Assembly: GCA_030550775.1 (NCBI GenBank)
Contig: JAUQOS010000006.1
Location: 1 to 51,466 of the forward strand
Length of the DNA: 51,466 bases
Origin: Armatimonadota bacterium
Lineage (GTDB): Bacteria; Armatimonadota; Fimbriimonadia; Fimbriimonadales; GBS-DC
Direction of reading: 5' to 3'
Positions 33,181-40,204 of the stretch are shown in pieces (position 1 is the stretch's first letter; the number at the start of each line of letters is the position of its first letter). Under the pieces are notes generated by a model. It had not been told where the DNA came from and ran no database searches. It saw only the letters and a program-made list of their open reading frames with translations. A program made the translations under genes and the position numbers.

Positions 33181-34611
33181 ATGAGTGCGCCCGAAATTCG
33201 GTTTGGCACAGAAGGCTGGCGCGGCGTGATTGCCGACGATTTTACTGTTGCGAATGTGCGCTTGGTGACCCATGCGATTGCTCGCCATCTAAAGGAGGCA
33301 CAGCCGCCTGGTGAAGGTGTTTTGGTCGCCTACGATTGTCGCGCGCAGTCGGAGGTGTTTGCGCAAGCGGCGGCACAGGTGCTGCTGAGTTATGGCTTTC
33401 CTGTGTTCGTTGTTCCGCGCCCAGTGTCGTCGCCTGCGGCGGCGCATGCGGTGATTCGGCGCGGCATGCAGGGCGCAGTGATGTTCACTGCCAGCCATAA
33501 CCCGCCCATCTTTCACGGGATCAAGTTCAAACCACACTATGGCGGAGCCGCGCTCACCGACATCACGCAAAGCATCGAGCGACATCTCGGTGCGTTGCTT
33601 AGCGACTATGACCGCTATACCCAGCCCATCAGCAACGGCACCGAACCGCACACCCTCGACCCCGTCCCCGACTACTTGGAGCATGTGCACCAGTTTATTC
33701 GCGTGGATGAGCTGCACGAGGCTCCCTATCGCGTAGTGACCGACGCGATGCACGGCTCAGGGGCGGGTTACCTCAAGTCGCTTTTAACCCGCTTGGGGCT
33801 GGAGGTGCACGCCCTACGCGAGGAGCGCAACCCCTACTTTGGAGGCGTGAACCCTGAACCAATCCCGCAAAACCTGCAGCCACTACTGCACGCGGTACGC
33901 CAGTTGCGGGCGCACATCGGCCTCGCAATTGACGGCGACGGCGACCGCATCGGCGCGGTGGATGAACACGGCAACTTCGTAGACAGTCACCGAATCTTCG
34001 CGATTGCCCTGCGCCATATGGTGGAGCGACGCGGCAAAACAGGCGGCGTGGTCAAGACCTTCTCAGTGAGCCAGATGATTGACCGCCTGTGCGAACACTA
34101 CCATCTGCCTTTGAGCGTGGTGCCCATCGGCTTTAAGTTCATCGTGGAAAAGATGCTGGTGGGTGGCATCTTGATGGGCGGTGAGGAAAGCGGGGGCATC
34201 GGTATCACCGAGTATATGGTGGAGCGCGACGGCGTTATGATGGGTATGCTGCTGCTGGAAGCGATGGCGATGTCGGGCAAAAGCCTCTCCGAACTGGTGG
34301 AGGAAGTGTTTGCTATCACTGGACCGTACTATTACCACCGCATTGACGCGCACTTTGAGCGCGAGCAGATGCCTGCTCTGCGCGAGCAGCTCAAAGAGTT
34401 CACGCTGCAAGCGGTGTTGAACACGCCTGTGGTGCAGCGCGACACGCTGGATGGCGTCAAGCACATTTTGGAGGATGGCAGTTGGGTGCTGATGCGAGCG
34501 TCGGGCACGGAGCCTGTAGTGCGCATTTATGCGGAGGCGCGCACACCCGAAGGCGCGCGCCATCTAGCAGAGGAAGGGCACTTCCTGCTCAAGAAGCTGG
34601 TGGGCGCGTAG
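33181..34611 (+). CDS. Phosphoglucomutase/phosphomannomutase family enzyme
   Basis: A 476-residue alpha-D-phosphohexomutase. It shows the four family motifs in order: the active-site serine loop FTASHNPPIFHGIKFKPHYGG, the Mg-binding loop DGDGDRIGAVD, the sugar-binding loop MGGEESGGIG, and the phosphate-binding loop RASGTEPVVRIYAEA. It interconverts hexose-1- and hexose-6-phosphate; glucose, mannose or glucosamine specificity cannot be fixed from these motifs alone. TAAGAT lies 7 nt before the ATG with no strong ribosome-binding site. It converges on the MacB-type permease gene with only 2 nt between stops. Confidence 0.94.
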   Translation: MSAPEIRFGTEGWRGVIADDFTVANVRLVTHAIARHLKEAQPPGEGVLVAYDCRAQSEVFAQAAAQVLLSYGFPVFVVPRPVSSPAAAHAVIRRGMQGAVMFTASHNPPIFHGIKFKPHYGGAALTDITQSIERHLGALLSDYDRYTQPISNGTEPHTLDPVPDYLEHVHQFIRVDELHEAPYRVVTDAMHGSGAGYLKSLLTRLGLEVHALREERNPYFGGVNPEPIPQNLQPLLHAVRQLRAHIGLAIDGDGDRIGAVDEHGNFVDSHRIFAIALRHMVERRGKTGGVVKTFSVSQMIDRLCEHYHLPLSVVPIGFKFIVEKMLVGGILMGGEESGGIGITEYMVERDGVMMGMLLLEAMAMSGKSLSELVEEVFAITGPYYYHRIDAHFEREQMPALREQLKEFTLQAVLNTPVVQRDTLDGVKHILEDGSWVLMRASGTEPVVRIYAEARTPEGARHLAEEGHFLLKKLVGA

Positions 34612-34613
34612 GG

Positions 34614-35819
34614 CTATTCGTAGCGCAACGCCTCCACAGGGTCGCGTTGCGCCGCGTGGTAAGCCGGCAACACCCCAAACACCAGCCCCACAGCGCCACA
34701 CACGGCTAACGCCAATGCGACTGTGCTCAGCTCCACGCGGGGCGATAGCACGGTGGCAGCGTCAATTGCAACGCACGCCCCCCAGCCAATCAGCGCGCCC
34801 ATCAGGCCGCCCACCAGCGCAATCAAAAACGCCTCACACAAAAACTGCCAAAAAATGTCGCGTTGCTGCGCCCCCACTGTTTTGCGAATACCAATCTCGC
34901 GGATGCGTTCCGTCACGCTCATCAGCATCACATTCATCACGCCGATGCCGCCCACAATCAGCGCAATCGAGGTAATGCCCGTCAGCGCGACCGACACCAC
35001 CTGAATCAGCGTGAACAGGCGGCTAAGCAGCTCTTCTTGCGTGAGCACCGTGAAATCCTCGCTGCCCTCATGGCTGCGCAACACCGCGAACCGAATCTGC
35101 TGCTGGAGCTGTTGGGGATCTACATCGGGGGCGGTTTGAGCAATCACGCGATGGATCTGCTGACTGCCCATCGCTTGCTGCAAGGCACGAATAGGTGCAT
35201 AGATTGCGAACTCGAAGCCTGCGCTGCCAAACACCGACTTGCTGGTGTCTTCTGCCGTAACGCCTATCACTGTAAAAGGCTTGCCGTTGAGTAGTACCTG
35301 CTTTCCGAGTGGGTTTTCCTCACCAAAGAGCTGTTGGGCGGGGTAGGGTCCCAACACGCACACAGGGGCATCGGCTTCAGCGTCTGTGAAGAAGCGCCCT
35401 ACGCGCAAGGTGTGGGGGCGCATTCGGAACCATTCGGGCGTGGTGCCCAAAATCAGCGCAGCGTCTGCCCAGCGGTCGCCGCGTTGGGCTGCCCCTGCCA
35501 CAAACATAATCGGCGCCACGCGCCGCACGCCGGGCACTTGGCGCACCGCCTCAATATCGCTTTCGCGCAGCGTGCTTAGCCCGATAAAACTCATCGGGTT
35601 GAACGGGTTCTCTGGGCTGAGCCGTCCCGGCAGCACAATCATCAAGTTCACGCCCAGCGACTCCACTTGGTTGAGCACATCATGTTGCACGCCCTTCCCC
35701 AGCGAAATCAGCACCACAATCGCTGCCACGCCCACCGCCATCCCCAAACCACTTAGCAGCGTGCGTCGCGGCGTCATCCAAATCGCTTCCAACGCCGCTT
35801 GGAAACTTTTTGCCCACAT
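34614..35819 (-). CDS. MacB/FtsX-type ABC transporter permease
   Basis: A 401-residue protein from the ATG at 35819 (MWAKSFQAALEAIWMTPRRTLLSGLGMAVGVAAIVVLISLGKGVQ). An N-terminal helix is followed by a periplasmic MacB core domain (VRRVAPIMFVAGAAQRGDRWADAALILGTTPEWF) and then three C-terminal helices, starting VVSVALTGITSIALIVGGIGVMNVMLMSVTERIREIGIRKTVGAQQRDIFWQFLCEAFLIALVGG. Such permeases drive export or lipoprotein release using a partner ATPase and an adaptor. Neither gene is next to it in the window. Confidence 0.91.
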   Translation of the reverse strand: MWAKSFQAALEAIWMTPRRTLLSGLGMAVGVAAIVVLISLGKGVQHDVLNQVESLGVNLMIVLPGRLSPENPFNPMSFIGLSTLRESDIEAVRQVPGVRRVAPIMFVAGAAQRGDRWADAALILGTTPEWFRMRPHTLRVGRFFTDAEADAPVCVLGPYPAQQLFGEENPLGKQVLLNGKPFTVIGVTAEDTSKSVFGSAGFEFAIYAPIRALQQAMGSQQIHRVIAQTAPDVDPQQLQQQIRFAVLRSHEGSEDFTVLTQEELLSRLFTLIQVVSVALTGITSIALIVGGIGVMNVMLMSVTERIREIGIRKTVGAQQRDIFWQFLCEAFLIALVGGLMGALIGWGACVAIDAATVLSPRVELSTVALALAVCGAVGLVFGVLPAYHAAQRDPVEALRYE

Positions 35820-35889
35820 GGTCCGTATCCTATAGTGAAAGTTACGTGAACCGTTCCTTGAAATTGCAGGCGAGATCGCCCAAAAGGTA

Positions 35890-35999
35890 TTAAGATTTCG
35901 ACCTCGATGTGCCATAATCTTAACTCAGGGAACGAGTTCACCTTCCTTCCTTGGGGGTGGCAGGCTTTGCTCTCCTTTCACTGCCACCCTCCTTTTTAG
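35890..35999 (+). ncRNA. Candidate small RNA with promoter and terminator
   Basis: TTAAGA (35890-35895), a 17-nt spacer and CATAAT (35913-35918) would start a transcript near 35925. A small hairpin AACTC-AGGGAAC-GAGTT (35922-35938) follows. A strong 9-11 bp stem (GGGTGGCAG / CTGCCACCC, 35955-35989) with a CCTTTTTAG tail then ends it. No gene lies upstream on this strand for the terminator to serve. Prediction from pattern only. Confidence 0.45.
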
Positions 36000-36064
36000 T
36001 TGGAGGCGACACTTGCCAAAGAAGTTGCTCGCCACCCCTTGCAATTGGCAGGTATCGAATGGGG

Positions 36065-36070
36065 TATAAT
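36065..36070 (+). promoter_or_regulatory. -10 box of tRNA-Cys
   Basis: A perfect TATAAT (GGGGTATAATTTAG) lies 13 nt before the tRNA. The best -35 candidates are TTGCAA at a 20-nt spacing and TTGGCA at 14 nt, neither ideal. Confidence 0.6.
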
Positions 36071-36083
36071 TTAGTGCGGACGA

Positions 36084-36159
36084 GGCGCCGTACCCAAGTG
36101 GCCAAGGGGAGGGTCTGCAAAACCCTTATTCGTGGGTTCGATTCCCACCGGCGCCTCCA
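36084..36159 (+). tRNA. tRNA-Cys(GCA)
   Basis: GGCGCCG pairs with CGGCGCC as the acceptor stem. The anticodon loop CTGCAAA (anticodon GCA) sits in an AGGGT/ACCCT stem. The T-arm is GTGGGTTCGATTCCCAC. The discriminator is U, typical of tRNA-Cys, and CCA is encoded. Confidence 0.96.
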
Positions 36160-36163
36160 AACC

Positions 36164-37606
36164 CTATGGAGTTGAGCCTCCATTGGTCGTTTCTCCTACA
36201 ACCTCCACAGGCACCGACAGCCACTGACCGTCTACATACGCGCTGATGACGCTGCGTCCTGGACGCAACGCGCGGAATCGTCCCCACTGGTCTATAAAAC
36301 CTACGTTACTGCCACCCCAGACCACTTCCCAAGTGGAGATCGGTTCGCTGTTGCGGTAGACGCGGAAGCGCACCTGTTCACCCACTCTGAGTGTCACTTG
36401 GGGCGGCTCAACACGGTAGTCGGTATAGCGGGGCAGCGAGGGGCGTTGCGCGTCGTCAAACACTAACCAAGCGTTGGAAACGGGGCGTTCGGTGCCATCC
36501 GAAGGGCTGTTGACCACCAAGTTGCGCACTACCAGCGTGGTGGAGCCGCCTCCATCTAAGTTGATTGCCTCCACCGCGCCGTAGCGTGCCATGATTTGTG
36601 CCAGTTCGGGCAGCGACACGCCCTGACTGTGCGCCTGCCTACCATCCACGGTCAGCCAAATCACCTCGCCTTTGGCGGTGATGCCCACGGCGGTGCGCGG
36701 GTGGCGTCGCTCGATGAAAGTCTGTTGATTGAATCCGCCCCCCATCGCCTCAGGGGGGAGGATTTTACCATTGCGGATTAGCCATGGCCCGCCTGCAACG
36801 GCTTCCTGTACGGTGCGCCAGCGCGTTGCTTGCTCGCCCTGCAAATCGATGCGAATAGTGATGCGGTCGCCCGGTTGTAGTGCACGCAGAAACTCGGAAG
36901 CTGCACCTGTGCCTATCAACACGCCTCCCGTGTGCGGAATAGATGCACTGCTTGCCTCGCGCACTTCGCGCACCAGTGCCTGCCCTCGAGTGCCCACCCG
37001 CAGTGGGCGCGGCAGCGTTTCTAACACTACCACTATCCCTTGGGCAACTGCTTGCGCTGTCGCACCGTAAAAAGAGGTGAATAGTACCAAGTCGCCCTCT
37101 GCTTTTGCGACGCGATTTAGCCCTAGCAGTGGGTGCTTGGTGCCGTCAGGTCGGGTGATGTCGGCGTCGAAAGCGGGGTCGCCCATTATAACCTGTCCAC
37201 CAGCCGTCCACCCCGCTGCGGGTCTGCCCGGAAACGGTTCACTGACCAATTCGCCCGCCACGATGCACAAGCCCAGCGGATCGCCCCCATCAAAAAAGTC
37301 GCCGTTGATGGCGGCAATCGCGCGATGACGCCACGCCATACGACTGGTTAGCTCGCGCCCGCGCAGCGCACCGTCGGTAGCCACCACGTCGTTGCCCAGC
37401 GTGGAACGGAAGCTCACCGCTCGTGCAGGCGTGATACGCACGCCCTGAATTGCCAGCGGCGGATTGGCAGAGACCTCCTGGAACAGCACTACGTGCGGGC
37501 TAATTCGTTTCTCGATTCGTTCGGTTGTAGACTGCTGTAGCGCGGACGCAAGTGCCCACAAAATCGCGCTTAACAATGCGCCCACGCGCCAACGAAGGGC
37601 TCGCAT
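36164..37606 (-). CDS. Exported phosphodiester glycosidase (NAGPA) domain protein
   Basis: A 480-residue protein with a signal-type N-terminus (MRALRWRVGALLSAILWALASALQQ). The NAGPA/exopolysaccharide-type domain spans about residues 90-370: AINGDFFDGGDPLGLCIVAGEL, AVAGGPWLIRNGKILPP, RRHPRTAVGITAKGEVIWLTVDGRQAHSQGVSLPELAQIM, GAVEAINLDGGGSTTLVV. A C-terminal Ig-like strand region follows (VTLRVGEQVRFRVYRNSEPISTWEVVWGGS). The family cleaves phosphodiester-linked sugars; the bacterial substrate is unknown. TACAAT lies 9 nt before the ATG with no ribosome-binding site, pointing to a leaderless start. Its stop is 5 nt from the end of tRNA-Cys, convergent. Confidence 0.9.
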   Translation of the reverse strand: MRALRWRVGALLSAILWALASALQQSTTERIEKRISPHVVLFQEVSANPPLAIQGVRITPARAVSFRSTLGNDVVATDGALRGRELTSRMAWRHRAIAAINGDFFDGGDPLGLCIVAGELVSEPFPGRPAAGWTAGGQVIMGDPAFDADITRPDGTKHPLLGLNRVAKAEGDLVLFTSFYGATAQAVAQGIVVVLETLPRPLRVGTRGQALVREVREASSASIPHTGGVLIGTGAASEFLRALQPGDRITIRIDLQGEQATRWRTVQEAVAGGPWLIRNGKILPPEAMGGGFNQQTFIERRHPRTAVGITAKGEVIWLTVDGRQAHSQGVSLPELAQIMARYGAVEAINLDGGGSTTLVVRNLVVNSPSDGTERPVSNAWLVFDDAQRPSLPRYTDYRVEPPQVTLRVGEQVRFRVYRNSEPISTWEVVWGGSNVGFIDQWGRFRALRPGRSVISAYVDGQWLSVPVEVVGETTNGGSTP

Positions 37607-37727
37607 CAGCCTTTAATTGTACCTACCGCCCCGCTATTCGGTATCATTTTAGGCGCGAGGGGGCGGGACTCACAACTGCTGGAGTTGCTCGCCCTGCTTG
37701 CGCCCCGTTTGGCTCGGAGGTACGACG

Positions 37728-39101
37728 ATGGAGACGCGCCCAGAAACGCTGCTGGAGGAGCTGCGTGCGGCGCTTCGTCAGCCTGATGGTACGCTGACGG
37801 CGCATCTACGCGAGTACGCCCCTCAAGACATCGCCGAGGCGCTCAGCCTGATAGATGACCCCCGCGAGCAAGCCCGCGTCCTAATGGAAATGGACGAAAC
37901 GCTCGCTTCTGAAGTGATTGAGTACCTCGAGCCGACACTGGTGGACGAAATTTTCGAACACATCCCCCTGCAGAAGGCGGCGCGCCTGCTGCAACTCATC
38001 CCCGCCGACGACGCCGCGCAGATTCTGGACGAGTTAGACAAGGCGAAAGCGGAAGCCCTGTTGCAACAGATGGCGCCCCCAGAAGCTCGCGAAGTGCGCG
38101 AACTGCTGGAATACCCCGAAAACACCGCCGGGCGACTAATGGTGCGCCAATATGTGCGCGTACGCCCCGACTGGACAGTGGAAATGACCCTCGACTACCT
38201 GCGCCAAGTGGGACGCGAAATTGAGACCATCTACTACCTCTACGTGGTAGACACGCGCCAGCGGCTGGTGGGAATCTGCTCGCTGCGCGACTTGGTGGTG
38301 GCAGACCCCAGCAAGCGCATCGAGCAGATTATGGAAACCGACCTCGTAGTGGTCAAACCCGAAACGGACCAAGAGGAAGTGGCAAGTTTGCTTTCAAAGT
38401 ATGACCTGCTTGCCCTGCCCGTGGTGGACGACTTGGGGCGCATGTTGGGGATCGTGACAGTGGACGATGTGGTGGATGTGTTGGTGAGCGAGAGCACAGA
38501 AGATGTGCTCAAGCTTGGTGGCGTAGAGGCGACCGAAGAGCCGTACTTTCGGCTCAGCCCGTGGGATTTGGTGCGCAAGCGCGTGCGCTGGCTGGTATTT
38601 TTGTTCGTGGCGCAGTTGTTGTCGGGGGCGGTGCTGCGCACTTACGATGAGGCTATCCAGAAAGTCACCGCACTGGCGTGGTTCATTCCGCTTTTGATTG
38701 GGTCGGGGGGCAATGCAGGGGCGCAAACGACCACCACCATCACCCGCGCAATTGCATTAGGTGAGGTGCGGTGGCAGCACATTATGCGCGTTATTCTGCG
38801 TGAGTTCCGTACAGGGCTGCTGCTGGGCGCGTTGGTGGGCGCGATTGGCGTGCTAAACGCGCTAGTCTGGACCCGCATCGGCTACGATTGGCACGACCAA
38901 CTACGCATCGCGCTTACAGTGGGGCTGGCGCAAGTGGGGATTATTACCTTAGCTACCACAGTGGGCGCGGGCCTTCCTCTAATCGCCAAACGGCTCAATA
39001 TTGACCCTGCCGTGATGTCCGCGCCGTTTATTACCACAATCGTTGATGCGTCGGGGCTGCTGCTCTACTTCACGCTGGCACAGCTGATCGTGTTTCGGTG
39101 A
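37728..39101 (+). CDS. mgtE: Magnesium transporter MgtE
   Basis: A 457-residue MgtE from the ATG at 37728 (GGAGGT 8 nt upstream). It has the N-terminal helical superhelix domain (LIDDPREQARVLMEMDETLASEVIEYLEPTLVDEIFEHIPLQKAARLLQLIPADDAAQIL), then two CBS domains (VRVRPDWTVEMTLDYLRQVGREIETIYYLYVVDTRQRLVGICSLRDL and MLGIVTVDDVVDVL). Five membrane helices follow, with the pore motif GSGGNAGAQTTTTITRAIALGE. In the family, the cytosolic domains sense Mg2+ and gate the channel. No M-box riboswitch is evident in the short 5' region. Its stop abuts the HIT gene stop with zero spacing. Confidence 0.95.
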   Translation: METRPETLLEELRAALRQPDGTLTAHLREYAPQDIAEALSLIDDPREQARVLMEMDETLASEVIEYLEPTLVDEIFEHIPLQKAARLLQLIPADDAAQILDELDKAKAEALLQQMAPPEAREVRELLEYPENTAGRLMVRQYVRVRPDWTVEMTLDYLRQVGREIETIYYLYVVDTRQRLVGICSLRDLVVADPSKRIEQIMETDLVVVKPETDQEEVASLLSKYDLLALPVVDDLGRMLGIVTVDDVVDVLVSESTEDVLKLGGVEATEEPYFRLSPWDLVRKRVRWLVFLFVAQLLSGAVLRTYDEAIQKVTALAWFIPLLIGSGGNAGAQTTTTITRAIALGEVRWQHIMRVILREFRTGLLLGALVGAIGVLNALVWTRIGYDWHDQLRIALTVGLAQVGIITLATTVGAGLPLIAKRLNIDPAVMSAPFITTIVDASGLLLYFTLAQLIVFR

Positions 39102-39446
39102 TTAGCCCGGAGGCCACCCCATGGGTCGCCCGCCCAGCACATGGAAGTGGAGGTGATATACCGACTGCCCCGCGGCGCGGTTGGTGTTGAGCACCACGCG
39201 GTAGCCCTCATCGGAGATGCCCTCCTGACGGGCGATTTCGGCACACACCCACAGCAGATGTCCGATTAGTCCCTCATGCTCTGGCTGCATTGCCGCAAGG
39301 TTATCAATATGCTCGCGCGGAATGACCAAGATGTGCGTGGGCGCTTGCGGATTGATGTCGCGAAAGGCAAAGGCGTGGTCGTCCTCGTACACCACTTGGG
39401 TTGGAATCTCTTTGCGTGCGAACTTGCAAAACAGACAGTCGCTCAT
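39102..39446 (-). CDS. HIT-family (HINT-type) nucleotide hydrolase
   Basis: A 114-residue protein matching HINT. It has the N-terminal zinc-type motif CLFCKFARKEIPTQVVYEDDHAFAFRDINPQAPTHILVIPREHI and the catalytic triad SVYHLHFHVLGGRPMGWPPG. HINT enzymes hydrolyse nucleoside phosphoramidates. Its ATG overlaps the stop of the upstream Y1-like/sigma-4 gene by ATGA, so the two are translationally coupled. That coupling is the only clue to a shared role. Confidence 0.95.
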   Translation of the reverse strand: MSDCLFCKFARKEIPTQVVYEDDHAFAFRDINPQAPTHILVIPREHIDNLAAMQPEHEGLIGHLLWVCAEIARQEGISDEGYRVVLNTNRAAGQSVYHLHFHVLGGRPMGWPPG

Positions 39447-40165
39447 CGGTGCCTCCCTTCGGAACGCTCTAAGTCGCGCTCACGCAGCAGCGTGCGCACC
39501 TTCTCTATCGCCGCTTGGGCGATTTGGTGCACCTCTTCGGGCTTGAGTGAGAGCTTCTCGGCGGCTTGTTCTAAAGTATGCACCTGCTCACCTTGCAACC
39601 CATGCAGCAGGCGCATTACCACGCGCTCGCCCGGTAGCAACTCATCCAGCACACGCTCAATCTGCTTAGGCTGGATTGGCTCGCGCGTGTCATAGACAAT
39701 CTGCAGCAACAGCGGCTCTTCGTGCTTGGCGCGATTTTGCCACGCACGTAAGGTGGGGGCAATCTGCGTATAACCAAGCGTTTCGGCGTAATACCCCTCC
39801 GCCCAGAAGTTGCGCTTGCCGATTTCCGCTTCCAAGCGCGGAATACCCTCAAACAAGCGGTGTGCCGTGCTGCGTTTGATGTCGCTGACGACCTCGGTAA
39901 TCGCGTCGGTGGGCTTGAAGCCCACAATCAGGTGCACTTGGTTCGGGCGGAGCCGGTAGGCAATCAGGTCATAGTCATAGCTGGCGCATACCTCAGGCAG
40001 CACTTGAGCAAACAGCGCGGTTACTTCGGGGTCGAACAGCGGTTTTTTGGCGCGCGCGTAAAATGCCAACAGCACATACAGGCGGTATGCGCTGGAACCC
40101 GTAGTGCGCAATCGTTCAAACGGCGTACGTGGAACCCGCTGCGAACTTGAAGTTCGCCTTGCCAT
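39443..40165 (-). CDS. Inactivated Y1/IS200-like transposase domain fused to sigma-70 region-4-like domain
   Basis: A 240-residue protein. Residues about 25-145 follow the Y1_Tnp (IS200/REP-associated) fold: PLFDPEVTALFAQVLPEVCASYDYDLIAYRLRPNQVHLIVGFKP, SDIKRSTAHRLF, and FWAEGYYAETLGYTQIAPTLRAWQN. The HUH motif reads Q76-V-H78, with the first His replaced. Where family members have the Tyr nucleophile (YI..Q) it has LRAWQN, so strand cleavage is not expected. Residues about 170-228 match sigma-70 region 4.2: LPGERVVMRLLHGLQGEQVHTLEQAAEKLSLKPEEVHQIAQAAIEKVRTLL. The usual basic RERVRQIE helix is instead PEEVHQIA, so promoter binding may differ. A GGAGGA ribosome-binding site precedes the ATG. 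It overlaps the HIT gene. Confidence 0.82.
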   Translation of the reverse strand: MARRTSSSQRVPRTPFERLRTTGSSAYRLYVLLAFYARAKKPLFDPEVTALFAQVLPEVCASYDYDLIAYRLRPNQVHLIVGFKPTDAITEVVSDIKRSTAHRLFEGIPRLEAEIGKRNFWAEGYYAETLGYTQIAPTLRAWQNRAKHEEPLLLQIVYDTREPIQPKQIERVLDELLPGERVVMRLLHGLQGEQVHTLEQAAEKLSLKPEEVHQIAQAAIEKVRTLLRERDLERSEGRHR

Positions 40166-40204
40166 AGGAATCCTCCACCCTCGCGGCAGTAAAGAAAGTA
40201 TACC

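Noticed and set aside
37607-37727. M-box riboswitch upstream of mgtE
   Set aside because: Only about 120 nt are available and no conserved M-box helices or core sequence could be seen.
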